Made by a program: the position numbers and the translations under genes
In this document: positions 7,370 through 13,766 of the stretch, in pieces
Layout of the letters: each line of letters begins with the position of its first letter
Numbering within the stretch: position 1 is the stretch's first letter
DNA from: JAMLIN01 sp041676645
GTDB taxonomy: Bacteria; Pseudomonadota; Gammaproteobacteria; Burkholderiales; Burkholderiaceae_E
Length of the DNA stretch: 45,924 bases
Reading direction: 5' to 3'
Assembly (NCBI GenBank): GCA_041676645.1
Contig: JBAYRO010000020.1
Coordinates: 1 to 45,924, forward strand
The notes under the pieces: generated by a model
What the model was told of the DNA's origin: nothing
The model's database searches: none
Seen by the model: the letters and a program-made list of their open reading frames with translations, nothing else

Positions 7370-8428
7370 TCAAGCAGCCCCTCTCAATGCATCGTTTGCG
7401 TCCTTGCCCACGTGGCTGCGCGCCACGAGCACCTTGCGGCCCTGGCGCCCGAGCGCCTCGATCGCGCGCTGCAGCTGCTTTTCGGCGCCGCGCTTACCCC
7501 AGTCGTTGTCGGCCGCGACGATCACCTCGCCGCAGCAGTCGGGCAGCCGCACGTTGGCCAGATTGTAGAGGCTGATCGCCGCCCAGATCCGATACTCCGG
7601 GCACGCCATGGCGAGCGACAGGCCGTCCTCGATGCCCTCGCAGAGGATCAGCTTGTCCCACAGGCCGTGCTTGGCGGCTTCCGCCGGCGACAGCCCGGTT
7701 TCGCCGCGGGCGAGCTTGATGGTGCCCCCCGCCCAGCCCGACGGCCAGACCTTGCGCGCGTGCTGCACGGGCGCCTTGCCGGAGCCGTCAGGGGCGAGAA
7801 AGGTGCGATGGATGGCGAGGCGCTCGCCTCCATTGCCGGTGATCAGCGCCACGATCGCGGGGAAGTGCTCGCCGGTCTCGGTGTACTTCTGCGACGGTGA
7901 GAACCGCACCGCGCGGGGCGGCCGCGGCAGCACCGAATAGCGAATGCCGCGGGCGGAGAGATAGCGCGCCGCCGGCGTGCCCCTCAACTCCGCCTCGCAT
8001 TTGAGCCAGACCGAGAACGCGCGATTGCGCTTCTTGTCGAGGTCCTCGGCTTCCTGCTGTTCCGCAGCCACGCGCTTCGCGGCGAGCTCGGCGGCGACCT
8101 TCGCGCGCTCCGGCGCCGGCACGTCGCGATAGTTGAGCCAATCCTTCGCCCAGCGGATCGCATCGCCGATCTTCGCTAAGCGGAGCACGTACTGGATCAG
8201 CTGCAGCACGTCTCCCTTGTCGCCGGTCGCCATGTCGATCCAGCCGCCGGTGCGGGCGCCGGAGATGTAGACGAGAAAGCTGCCCGCCTTGTTGTCCGCC
8301 CGCGTCGGGTTCTTGCCCATCCACGAGCGGCCGGCGCGGTAGCCCTCGATCTGCAGCACGGCGATCAGGTCGAGGATGCGCGCCTGGAGCAAAGATTTAA
8401 TTTCGGTGATGTCCGAGCCCGGCGCCAT
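7370..8428 (-). CDS. Toprim-domain DNA primase
   Basis: Protein of 352 aa. The N-terminal third (residues about 20-110, GSFLVYISGARTGGWIDMATGDKGDVLQL) resembles the primase zinc-finger region but has lost the Cys/His ligands, as in the DUF7146-type phage primases. The C-terminal half is a Toprim domain: the acidic start LILCEGIEDGLS is near residue 262 and the DxD motif, VIVAADNDWG, near 303. It would make RNA primers with the helicase at 4170-6041. The ATG follows the stop of the DUF3310 gene without a gap. Confidence is high for Toprim and fair for primase rather than another Toprim enzyme. Confidence 0.85.
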   Translation of the reverse strand: MAPGSDITEIKSLLQARILDLIAVLQIEGYRAGRSWMGKNPTRADNKAGSFLVYISGARTGGWIDMATGDKGDVLQLIQYVLRLAKIGDAIRWAKDWLNYRDVPAPERAKVAAELAAKRVAAEQQEAEDLDKKRNRAFSVWLKCEAELRGTPAARYLSARGIRYSVLPRPPRAVRFSPSQKYTETGEHFPAIVALITGNGGERLAIHRTFLAPDGSGKAPVQHARKVWPSGWAGGTIKLARGETGLSPAEAAKHGLWDKLILCEGIEDGLSLAMACPEYRIWAAISLYNLANVRLPDCCGEVIVAADNDWGKRGAEKQLQRAIEALGRQGRKVLVARSHVGKDANDALRGAA

Positions 8429-8836
8429 TTACGCTGCTCGCGCCGTCAGGTGGGCAATCCACGCATCGAGCTCGAGCCCAGCCCGCTCCAAGCATTCCGG
8501 CGTGCGACAGCGGTTGCGGGAGGCACGATGGATCATCAGCACCGCCGTGCTGAGATAAACCGGCAGCCGGAACGCGTACGTGACGCGAGCCGGTTCGATC
8601 GTGCTCGACCAGCGTGGCAATGGCAGATCGATAAGCCCGGGCCGCTTGGCGCGTTCGATGTACCAGCGCGCCTTCTCGATATCCTCGATCCTGTCGCCTT
8701 TGCGGCCTGACCTCAGAATATACTTGAGCGCATTGCCGAGATGGAAGCCGAGCTCCCAATCCTCGATGACATCGATCACCTCGAGGCCATCACCGATGTA
8801 GTGCGACGGCCTGTTCACCGGATCGTGCTCAGACAT
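8429..8836 (-). CDS. DUF3310-family protein
   Basis: Protein of 135 aa with the DUF3310 pattern: VNRPSHYIGDGLEVIDVIEDW, then FHLGNALKYILRSGRKG and EDIEKARWYIERA, a small domain common in phages of many hosts and often called a putative nucleotide kinase without proof. The C-terminal 60 residues are an extension with no known match. It overlaps the upstream gene by 8 bp and abuts the primase gene, which fits a role in nucleotide metabolism or replication. Confidence 0.82.
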   Translation of the reverse strand: MSEHDPVNRPSHYIGDGLEVIDVIEDWELGFHLGNALKYILRSGRKGDRIEDIEKARWYIERAKRPGLIDLPLPRWSSTIEPARVTYAFRLPVYLSTAVLMIHRASRNRCRTPECLERAGLELDAWIAHLTARAA

Positions 8837-9047
8837 ACCCTTTCTCCTTTGCCAGCCACTCCGGCATGAACACGGTCACGTGATCCTCCGTGAGCCGCTC
8901 GATCGTGACCTTCGACTTCGGTAGCCACTGCTTCGAGGCGCCGTCGTCGAGGAGCAGCGCCTTCTCGGTTTCGTGAACGATCACTCCGGACACTTCCCAC
9001 TGGCCGGCGGAGAGCGTGTCGCCATCGCTCGCGTGCTTGAACGCCAT
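8829..9047 (-). CDS. Hypothetical protein, 72 aa
   Basis: Compact acidic protein, predicted mostly beta strand (GQWEVSGVIVHETEKALLLDDG, KSKVTIERLTEDHVTVFMPEWLAKEKG). The ATG is preceded by GAGGAGGTGAGGC, an excellent ribosome site, which makes the gene convincing despite its size. No family is recognised; the fold looks like a small SH3- or OB-like barrel. Confidence 0.7.
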   Translation of the reverse strand: MAFKHASDGDTLSAGQWEVSGVIVHETEKALLLDDGASKQWLPKSKVTIERLTEDHVTVFMPEWLAKEKGYV

Positions 9048-9091
9048 GCCTCACCTCCTCGAATTGGTGCGCGGGACGGGCGATTAGTTGC

Positions 9092-9117
9092 CGTGAAAAG
9101 GAGCCCCGAAGGGCCGG
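9092..9117 (-). terminator. UUCG-loop hairpin, possible weak terminator
   Basis: On the minus strand GGCCC-TTCG-GGGCT is followed by CCTTTTC, a short GC stem with a stable tetraloop and a modest T run. It lies in the 135-base gap (9048-9182) between two small genes, which otherwise shows nothing I can support. It may attenuate transcription of the replication operon rather than end it. Confidence 0.35.
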
Positions 9118-9182
9118 CTGCCCCGACATCGCCCTAGAGCTTCCCCAGGATGCCCGCGCTCACCCCCATCACCACGGCAGCC

Positions 9183-9401
9183 TCATTCCTTCACTGACAC
9201 TCGCGGCGACGTCGCGCGTTGGCGGCGGCGCCCATTTCGTTGAGAGCCGGCGCTCGCGCCGGGTCGCGCTTGCTCCCTTGCTTGCGCCCTTTGCTGCAGG
9301 CGCGCGTCCAGCTCCAGGCGTTGCTGGCGTCGCGTTTTGCCCTCTTTGGCGCCGGGCCCGTTCCACCAGCCTCGATAGGCTTTCCCGCTCATCTCACTCA
9401 C
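9183..9401 (-). CDS. Small basic protein, 72 aa
   Basis: Begins MSEMSGKAYRGWWNGP; ATG 9401 overlaps the preceding stop by 8 bp, and a second in-frame ATG at 9392 is also possible. The body is Arg/Gln-rich (RRQQRLELDARLQQRAQAREQ), probably a charged helix that could bind nucleic acid. The C-terminal part is encoded over a copy of the 17-base motif GGGAGCAAGCGCGACCC that recurs in intergenic repeats elsewhere, so the tail may derive from an inserted repeat. Confidence 0.5.
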   Translation of the reverse strand: MSEMSGKAYRGWWNGPGAKEGKTRRQQRLELDARLQQRAQAREQARPGASAGSQRNGRRRQRATSPRVSVKE

Positions 9402-10878
9402 CGACCGCGGACAGCCGCGGCTCGCGGTTCAGCACCACGCCGCGGTAGTGCGGCACCCCACCGAAGCTCACACGCGCCACCCCGGCGAGCTCGCCGAACA
9501 TGGTGTCGAAGGCGGCGGCGCTGATCGCCCGCTCGCCCGCCCACGCCACATAGCGCTCGTACATCTCCTGAGCGGGCACGATGCCGCCCGCTGCGTCGAG
9601 CACGCACGCCGCACGGAACGTCAGCAGATGGTCGACGATCTCCTGGACATGATTGCGCTGCACCGGCCGCTGCGGCGCCGGCGGTGACGCCGTCGCGTGA
9701 GCCTTGAGCGCCACTCCCGCGCCTGGCGCCGGCAGCAGCGGCCGCGGTGCCGGGCCGGGAAGCTGTTCGGCGGCCGGCGGATGGCTCAGGCGTTCGCCGA
9801 GCCCGCCCCCCACGCCGGCCGCCGGCAGCGCCACCGAGATGTTGATCGGGGCGCCATGCATGTGATGCGCGGATGGCCCTCCGGAGGATGCGGAACCGTT
9901 CTCCGAAGGGCCTCTCTGATATGGAGCGGCGGGCTGGGCCCCTACGTCTGACGCGGCTGCCCCGACCACGGGCTCCACCGCGTCGCGTCCCCACTGGGTG
10001 CTGGAGGCCTCGCGAGCCGTGCCAGACCGCTCCCCTGGGTAATGCTGAAACTGATGATCCGCCGGCCCCGTCAGCCGCCGCGGCCCCCAGTCGAAGGCCT
10101 CGAGCGGATCGGGCTCGGGCCGGCGGCTGCCGTGCCCGCTGCGGCCGACCCCGGCGAGAAGGAAGCCGAAGTTGGCGAACAGGCCGACCACGGCCGTCAG
10201 GCCGACCGGGACCCAGAACGCCACCTCCTGCGGCGCGGCGCCCGTCGCGCGCACCAGCACGTCGAGATGCGGCGTGCCCTCGGCCACCTGCGCGCGGCCC
10301 TCGAGGCCGGCGACCAGCTTGGGAATTCGCGCATCGAGCTCGGCCGCCCGCTTCGCCGTGGCGAGCTCCGCCTCGAGCGCCAGCGCCTTCGGTCCGCGGC
10401 CGTCGGGGAACGCACTGCTCTTGTTCAGCAGCTCGCGCTGGAGCTCCGCCTCGATGGCGGAGATCGGGCGCACGGTGCCGATGGCGGCCCGCTCCTCGCG
10501 GGCGAGCTTCAGCGCATCGGCAGCGGTCGACCGGCCGGAGGCCTGCGTCTGGCGCGCCGCCATGCCGTCGGCAAGCAGCGTGCCGAGCGTGAACCAGCCC
10601 GCCACCTGGCTCACCACGACGCAGAGCGCCAGCGGCAGGGCCAGCGCGAGGCGCTTGGCCCATGCCGCCTGGTCACGCCCCTTGATCCCGGCGATCGACA
10701 CCGGCAGATACGCGGCGAAGAACGCCGCCGCCAGCAGAACGCCGCCGAGCCCGATCCCGCCCGTGCGCCAGCCGAAGCGGAAGTTCATGTACGCCTCGAG
10801 CGCCCAGAACGCGACCGCAGCCCACAGCACCAGGCGCTGCATCAGCTCGTGGAATGCTTCATCCAGCGGCTTCGTCAT
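9394..10878 (-). CDS. Polytopic membrane protein with C-terminal winged-helix-like domain
   Basis: Protein of 494 aa with an unusual layout: hydrophobic spans near residues 17-32, 40-62 and 73-100, a coiled-coil-rich segment (about 110-200), a fourth span (VAFWVPVGLTAVVGLFANFGFLL, near 220-242), a long low-complexity Pro/Gly/Ala linker, and a C-terminal domain from about 420 (VQEIVDHLLTFRAACVLD to FGGVPHYRGVVLN) shaped like a winged helix. A membrane anchor joined to a DNA-binding-like domain within a replication operon suggests tethering of phage DNA or of the replisome to the membrane. That role is inference; no named family is recognised. Confidence 0.75.
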   Translation of the reverse strand: MTKPLDEAFHELMQRLVLWAAVAFWALEAYMNFRFGWRTGGIGLGGVLLAAAFFAAYLPVSIAGIKGRDQAAWAKRLALALPLALCVVVSQVAGWFTLGTLLADGMAARQTQASGRSTAADALKLAREERAAIGTVRPISAIEAELQRELLNKSSAFPDGRGPKALALEAELATAKRAAELDARIPKLVAGLEGRAQVAEGTPHLDVLVRATGAAPQEVAFWVPVGLTAVVGLFANFGFLLAGVGRSGHGSRRPEPDPLEAFDWGPRRLTGPADHQFQHYPGERSGTAREASSTQWGRDAVEPVVGAAASDVGAQPAAPYQRGPSENGSASSGGPSAHHMHGAPINISVALPAAGVGGGLGERLSHPPAAEQLPGPAPRPLLPAPGAGVALKAHATASPPAPQRPVQRNHVQEIVDHLLTFRAACVLDAAGGIVPAQEMYERYVAWAGERAISAAAFDTMFGELAGVARVSFGGVPHYRGVVLNREPRLSAVGE

Positions 10879-11171
10879 CCCATCAGCTCCAGCTCGAGCT
10901 CATCCAGGGCCCGGTCGAAGCCCGGGTCCTCACGGCGGTCCTCGACCGCACGCACGGCCTTGAGCGCGCCGGGCGCCGAGATGCCGGCGACGCGTGCCAC
11001 GCTGCGCAGCGGCCGGCCGAATACGGTGACCGCGAGATAAATGGCCTCCTGGCGGGCGGCAGGGCCGGCGGCGCCGCACGCCCGCACGCTGACGGATGCC
11101 GCCGCGAACGCGGCCGTGGAGGCAAGGCGGTCGGCATTGCGGGAAAGGGAGCGGATCACCCGGGCGGTCAT
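10875..11171 (-). CDS. DnaA domain-IV-like DNA-binding protein
   Basis: Protein of 98 aa; ATG 11171 overlaps the stop of the preceding gene (ATGA), and its stop overlaps the start of the membrane protein gene. Residues about 38-90, ARQEAIYLAVTVFGRPLRSV to ALKAVRAVEDRREDP, follow the layout of the C-terminal DNA-binding domain of DnaA: the ARQxAxYL helix, a helix-turn-helix where DnaA has its GRDHTTV loop, and a final helix ending near DP. The DHTTV signature is replaced by ISAPGAL, so box recognition would differ. It has no AAA+ domain. It may bind the phage origin or compete with host DnaA; I infer this from resemblance and position. Confidence 0.6.
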   Translation of the reverse strand: MTARVIRSLSRNADRLASTAAFAAASVSVRACGAAGPAARQEAIYLAVTVFGRPLRSVARVAGISAPGALKAVRAVEDRREDPGFDRALDELELELMG

Positions 11172-11341
11172 GGCTGGCCCTCGTCCGAGTTGCCCGGGCC
11201 GAGCCAGCGCTCGACCAGGTCGGTGACCACCTCGGCCGCGACGACGATCAGCCCCGTGACGATGGCCGTCGTCGCGAGCGCCAGGATGAACAGCGTGAGG
11301 GCCTCGGCGACGATGGCCGAGGCGGCAGCGAATTCGTTCAT
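11168..11341 (-). CDS. Small single-span membrane protein, 57 aa
   Basis: One long hydrophobic segment, ALTLFILALATTAIVTGLIVVAA, is followed by a short acidic tail. Start and stop both overlap neighbours in ATGA, so the reading frame is well supported although the protein is small. No family is recognised. Possible roles include helping the 494-aa membrane protein two genes downstream or superinfection exclusion. Confidence 0.6.
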   Translation of the reverse strand: MNEFAAASAIVAEALTLFILALATTAIVTGLIVVAAEVVTDLVERWLGPGNSDEGQP

Positions 11342-11823
11342 GCCGCCTGCTCCGTTTGCGCGCTGACGTTGGCGTGAGGCGGCGCGGCCGGCGTCGGGAC
11401 ATCGCCGGCCGCGCCTCGGGGACTGACGGAGCCGCCGCCAGTCATCTCGGTCTTTGCCGCGTCGTGCCGGCGCCGCCGGGCCGCCTCGTCCTGCCGCTTG
11501 CGGGCGACGCCGCCGGCAAGCGCCAGCGCCAGCGCCTGTAGGGCAAGGGGATCGGTGCGGGCGTGATCGTTCCCGGCGCAGATGGCGGCCGCCCGGTCGA
11601 CCGCATCGTCGAACCCGACCCGCGGCCCGATCTGGCGCACGACGGAGCCGATGAACTCGAGCAGGGCGTAGGTGCCGTCGGGCGCCAGCGCGATCCACCG
11701 CTCCGGATCGAGCGGCTTGCGCCCGCCATCGACCTGGAGCTCGGCGAGAAGGCGAAAGGCGTCCTCCTCCTCGATCGGGATCTCGGTGGCGGGCAGCGCC
11801 TTGGGGTCGGCTACGGGCGTCAT
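11338..11823 (-). CDS. Hypothetical protein, 161 aa
   Basis: Soluble acidic N-terminal part (PIEEEDAFRLLAELQVDGGR, WIALAPDGTYALLEFIGSVV) followed by a helical basic segment (GGVARKRQDEAARRRRHDAAK) and a low-complexity tail. No recognised domain. Second gene of the leftward operon after the Cro-like gene, which is where phages often place early regulators or recombination accessory proteins; nothing in the sequence decides between these. Confidence 0.65.
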   Translation of the reverse strand: MTPVADPKALPATEIPIEEEDAFRLLAELQVDGGRKPLDPERWIALAPDGTYALLEFIGSVVRQIGPRVGFDDAVDRAAAICAGNDHARTDPLALQALALALAGGVARKRQDEAARRRRHDAAKTEMTGGGSVSPRGAAGDVPTPAAPPHANVSAQTEQAA

Positions 11824-11887
11824 CTGGACACGTCCTATCGATCGCGCTTCGGGCTACGCACAAACAACGGGACGCAAGGAACTGGAG

Positions 11888-11909
11888 GGCCGGCGCTATG
11901 CCGCCGGCC
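11888..11909. other. Perfect GC hairpin between the first two genes of the leftward operon
   Basis: GGCCGGCG and CGCCGGCC pair around the loop CTATGC. There is no T run on either side, so it is not a standard intrinsic terminator. It lies just after the stop of the Cro-like gene, in the 94-base gap before the next gene, where a pause, processing or antitermination element would be expected. Confidence 0.45.
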
Positions 11910-11917
11910 GGGTCGGG

Positions 11918-12190
11918 TCAGGCAGCCGGCAGCACATCGCGGCGCGCCGCCTCCCTGAGGACAGCCGCGCGCAGCGCGTTGAGCGAGCGCGGCTGCGGGC
12001 AGACGCCGCCGGGCAGACCTTTGATGTGGCGCAGCCAGCGCTGGTAGGTGCTGGGGCTGATCTCGAGCTTCCGGCAGATCTCGGCCTGCTTCAGCCCGAG
12101 CTTCGTGCGCAGCGCCTCGAGCTCGGGGAGGTCGAGGTCGGCGGCCTCGCGCAGGTCGAGGCGGACAGCGGTATGCGAGTTCGAATGCAT
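11918..12190 (-). CDS. Cro-like helix-turn-helix regulator, probably leaderless
   Basis: About 90 aa, with a helix-turn-helix in ALRTKLGLKQAEICRKLEISPSTYQRW. It is divergent from the LexA-fold repressor and first in the leftward early operon, the place of Cro. A GTG at 12217 would lie upstream of the -10 element, so the usable start is probably ATG 12190, at or within a base or two of the predicted transcription start: a leaderless mRNA, as known for lambda cI. The first codons lie within operator sequence, so binding there would also block the start of its own gene. Role by position and motif; exact start inferred. Confidence 0.7.
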   Translation of the reverse strand: MHSNSHTAVRLDLREAADLDLPELEALRTKLGLKQAEICRKLEISPSTYQRWLRHIKGLPGGVCPQPRSLNALRAAVLREAARRDVLPAA

Positions 12191-12225
12191 ACGCGCATCA
12201 CATATGCATTCGCGCACTTTGTCAA
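12182..12225 (-). promoter_or_regulatory. Leftward early promoter with two inverted operators
   Basis: On the minus strand TTGACA (12220-12225) and TGTGAT (12197-12202) are separated by 17 bp. The operator TATGCATTCG lies inside the spacer (12203-12212), and its inverted copy CGAATGCATA (12182-12191) covers the transcription start and first codons of the Cro-like gene. The arrangement is that of a lambda-type repressed promoter. Confidence 0.75.
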
Positions 12226-12268
12226 GCGCCGTCAGTGAGCTTTCTTGCAGCTCGCAGTGGACATAAAA

Positions 12269-12913
12269 ATGGACTACTCAGCGCGCGAGATGAGCAGTGT
12301 CATGAGCATGGAACCCTCGCGCGATGAGATCAAGCAGTGGCTGGCAGGGATCCTCGAGCGCACCGGCGAGACGCCGTCGGCACTCGCCCGCCGCGCAGGC
12401 TTGGCCACGACCACGCTGACCCGCTTCCTGAGCGATCCGCACGCGCCGATGCTCGGCCTGCGGTCGATCGCGAAAATTGCGCATGTGGCAGGAGTTACGC
12501 CGCTCGGCGTACCCGCCGGCGGCGAGCCCGTTGCAGGCCCGCGCAAGCCGGAGGCCGAGCATTTCCGGGAAAGTCAAGCCGATCCGGCCATGCAAAAGGC
12601 GATAGCTGCGTTGATCGGTGCGCGGAGCGACGTGGAGCCGTGGATCTCGCGCAGCGACATTCTCGAGCATGCCGGCGTGCTGCCGGGGGACGTTCTCATC
12701 GTCGACACGTCGGCGAGCCCCGCGCCCGGTGACATCGTGCGCGCCACGCTGAAGGACTGGAAAGAGGCGGCCACCGAGACCGTCTTCCGCCTCTACGAGC
12801 CGCCCTACCTGATGGCGGCCACCCTCTCGCCCCGGCGGCGGAAACCGTTGCTGATCGAGCACGACCGCGTGCAGATCACCGGTGTGGTGCAGCACCTCGT
12901 CAGGAAACTGTAA
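12269..12913 (+). CDS. CI-type repressor with LexA-fold C-terminal domain lacking cleavage residues
   Basis: About 214 aa (starts at TTG 12245 or ATG 12308 also fit). The N-terminal helix-turn-helix covers WLAGILERTGETPSALARR and LATTTLTRFLSD. The C-terminal half, from SDILEHAGVLPGDVLIVD, has the beta fold of S24/LexA peptidase-like repressors, used in CI for dimer and tetramer contacts. Where the family has catalytic Ser (SMxP before GD) there is LEHA, and where Lys is expected (VKRLY) there is VFRLY. Both catalytic residues are therefore missing and RecA-stimulated self-cleavage should not occur. Paired operators stand on both sides of the gene, allowing looping as in lambda OL/OR. Confidence 0.85.
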   Translation: MDYSAREMSSVMSMEPSRDEIKQWLAGILERTGETPSALARRAGLATTTLTRFLSDPHAPMLGLRSIAKIAHVAGVTPLGVPAGGEPVAGPRKPEAEHFRESQADPAMQKAIAALIGARSDVEPWISRSDILEHAGVLPGDVLIVDTSASPAPGDIVRATLKDWKEAATETVFRLYEPPYLMAATLSPRRRKPLLIEHDRVQITGVVQHLVRKL

Positions 12914-12925
12914 AAAAAAAAAGCA

Positions 12926-12969
12926 TATGCATTTTCCCTCTTGAATATGCATTTGCGCACACGTACGTT
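12926..12969 (+). promoter_or_regulatory. Rightward early promoter with two tandem operators
   Basis: TTGAAT (12941-12946), a 17-bp spacer and TACGTT (12964-12969) make a plausible promoter for the rightward operon ending with the integrase. The spacer contains TATGCATTTGCGCA (12946-12959), matching the operator of the leftward promoter, and another TATGCATT is at 12926-12933, 20 bp upstream. A run of A residues at 12912-12922, just after the repressor stop, may bend the DNA. Confidence 0.7.
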
Positions 12970-12976
12970 AGGCACC

Positions 12977-13118
12977 GTCGCGGTTACGATGTGTGCCGGC
13001 CTGCACAAGAGGGCGGCCCCCACGCCAGCAGGGCCCTGAGCGCCCCAACCGCGACAGATGCGGGGTGACCCGGATCGGCCGCGCCTGATGTGTCTCCCCC
13101 AGAGCGCGGCCGGTCCGG
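12977..13118 (+). other. Structured 5' leader of the rightward operon
   Basis: The leader between the predicted transcription start (about 12976) and the first gene (13153) is about 177 bases and strongly structured. GTCGCGGTT (12977-12985) pairs with AACCGCGAC (13047-13055), and a 15-bp stem, 13070-13084 with 13104-13118, has one G-T wobble and a 19-base loop. A leader of this kind could be an RNA antitermination (put/nut-like) site or a translational control element; which one cannot be told from sequence. Confidence 0.5.
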
Positions 13119-13152
13119 GCAGCCCCGAGTTCCGGGAGGGGAGCCCTAATCC

Positions 13153-13518
13153 ATGTCAGTATCGTCTTCCGCCGCCGCGCGCGTCGCCCGCCATCTCGAG
13201 CACCTCGAGGCGCAGATCGCGCGCTATGCCGACGAGGTGAAGGCGCTCCGCGCCAAGCTCCGCAGGGAGCAGATCGCGAGGGCCGTCGCGCTGAACCGCG
13301 CCCGCGATGCCGAGCGCAAGGTCCGCCGCGCCGCCGCCCAGGCGAAGCAACCATCCGCAACCGAAGCCAACGCAGGAGAGCGCCCATGGCAGAGCTGCCC
13401 GCACAGAAGCCGCTGCGACTACGCAAGATGGACGAGGGCTGGTGGCGCGCCTGCCGCGGCGGCCAGGTCTACGACCTCTACCGCGACGCCAGCCTCGACC
13501 AGTTCCGGGCGATCGTGA
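13153..13518 (+). CDS. Coiled-coil protein with overrun into the next gene
   Basis: The first 75 residues form a convincing charged coiled coil (ARVARHLEHLEAQIARYADE, RKVRRAAAQAKQ). After that the frame runs 133 bp into the following gene and the product turns into low-quality Ser/Thr/Ala sequence. The start has GGGAGGGGAG some 13 bases upstream. Either the overlap is real and the tail is junk, or the natural stop was lost. First gene of the rightward operon; function unknown. Confidence 0.5.
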   Translation: MSVSSSAAARVARHLEHLEAQIARYADEVKALRAKLRREQIARAVALNRARDAERKVRRAAAQAKQPSATEANAGERPWQSCPHRSRCDYARWTRAGGAPAAAARSTTSTATPASTSSGRS

Positions 13519-13649
13519 GAGACCGGCGCGATCACATCGTCGCCGAGGCGACGTTCGATCTCGCCCGCCGCGGCGCCTGGACCAGCGCGAAGCTGTTCCT
13601 CGAGGCCGACGGCCAGGTCTCGGGCATCCGCCGCAAGGCGGTCGCCTGA
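13386..13649 (+). CDS. Hypothetical protein, 87 aa
   Basis: ATG is preceded by AGGAGAGCGCCC, a good ribosome site. The protein has aromatic and charged residues in a globular pattern (KMDEGWWRACRGGQVYDLYR, FLEADGQVSGIRRK) and looks like a small alpha/beta domain. No family is recognised. Its stop overlaps the start of the following membrane peptide in TGATG. Confidence 0.65.
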   Translation: MAELPAQKPLRLRKMDEGWWRACRGGQVYDLYRDASLDQFRAIVRDRRDHIVAEATFDLARRGAWTSAKLFLEADGQVSGIRRKAVA

Positions 13650-13762
13650 TGGGCGCCGAGATCGCCATCACGCCGCTCGCGACCATGTTCGCGCTCGGCT
13701 TCTTCACCGGCATCGCCGCCGTCGCGCTTGCTGCTTTTCTGTCCGACCACATCGGGAGGTGA
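13649..13762 (+). CDS. Small membrane peptide, 37 aa (copy 1 of a duplicated cassette)
   Basis: One hydrophobic helix, ATMFALGFFTGIAAVALAAFLS, with a short charged tail. The TGATG start couples it to the preceding gene, and its own 3' end supplies the ribosome site (GGGAGGTGA) for the MarR-like gene. A second, truncated copy of the same helix is encoded at 14319-14387, which shows the cassette has been duplicated. Function unknown. Confidence 0.6.
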   Translation: MGAEIAITPLATMFALGFFTGIAAVALAAFLSDHIGR

Positions 13763-13766
13763 TCCG

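Noticed and set aside
9124..9171. Tiny 11-codon frame MGVSAGILGKL in the 9.1-kb gap
   Set aside because: Too short, and no supporting ribosome site or overlap that sets it apart from chance.
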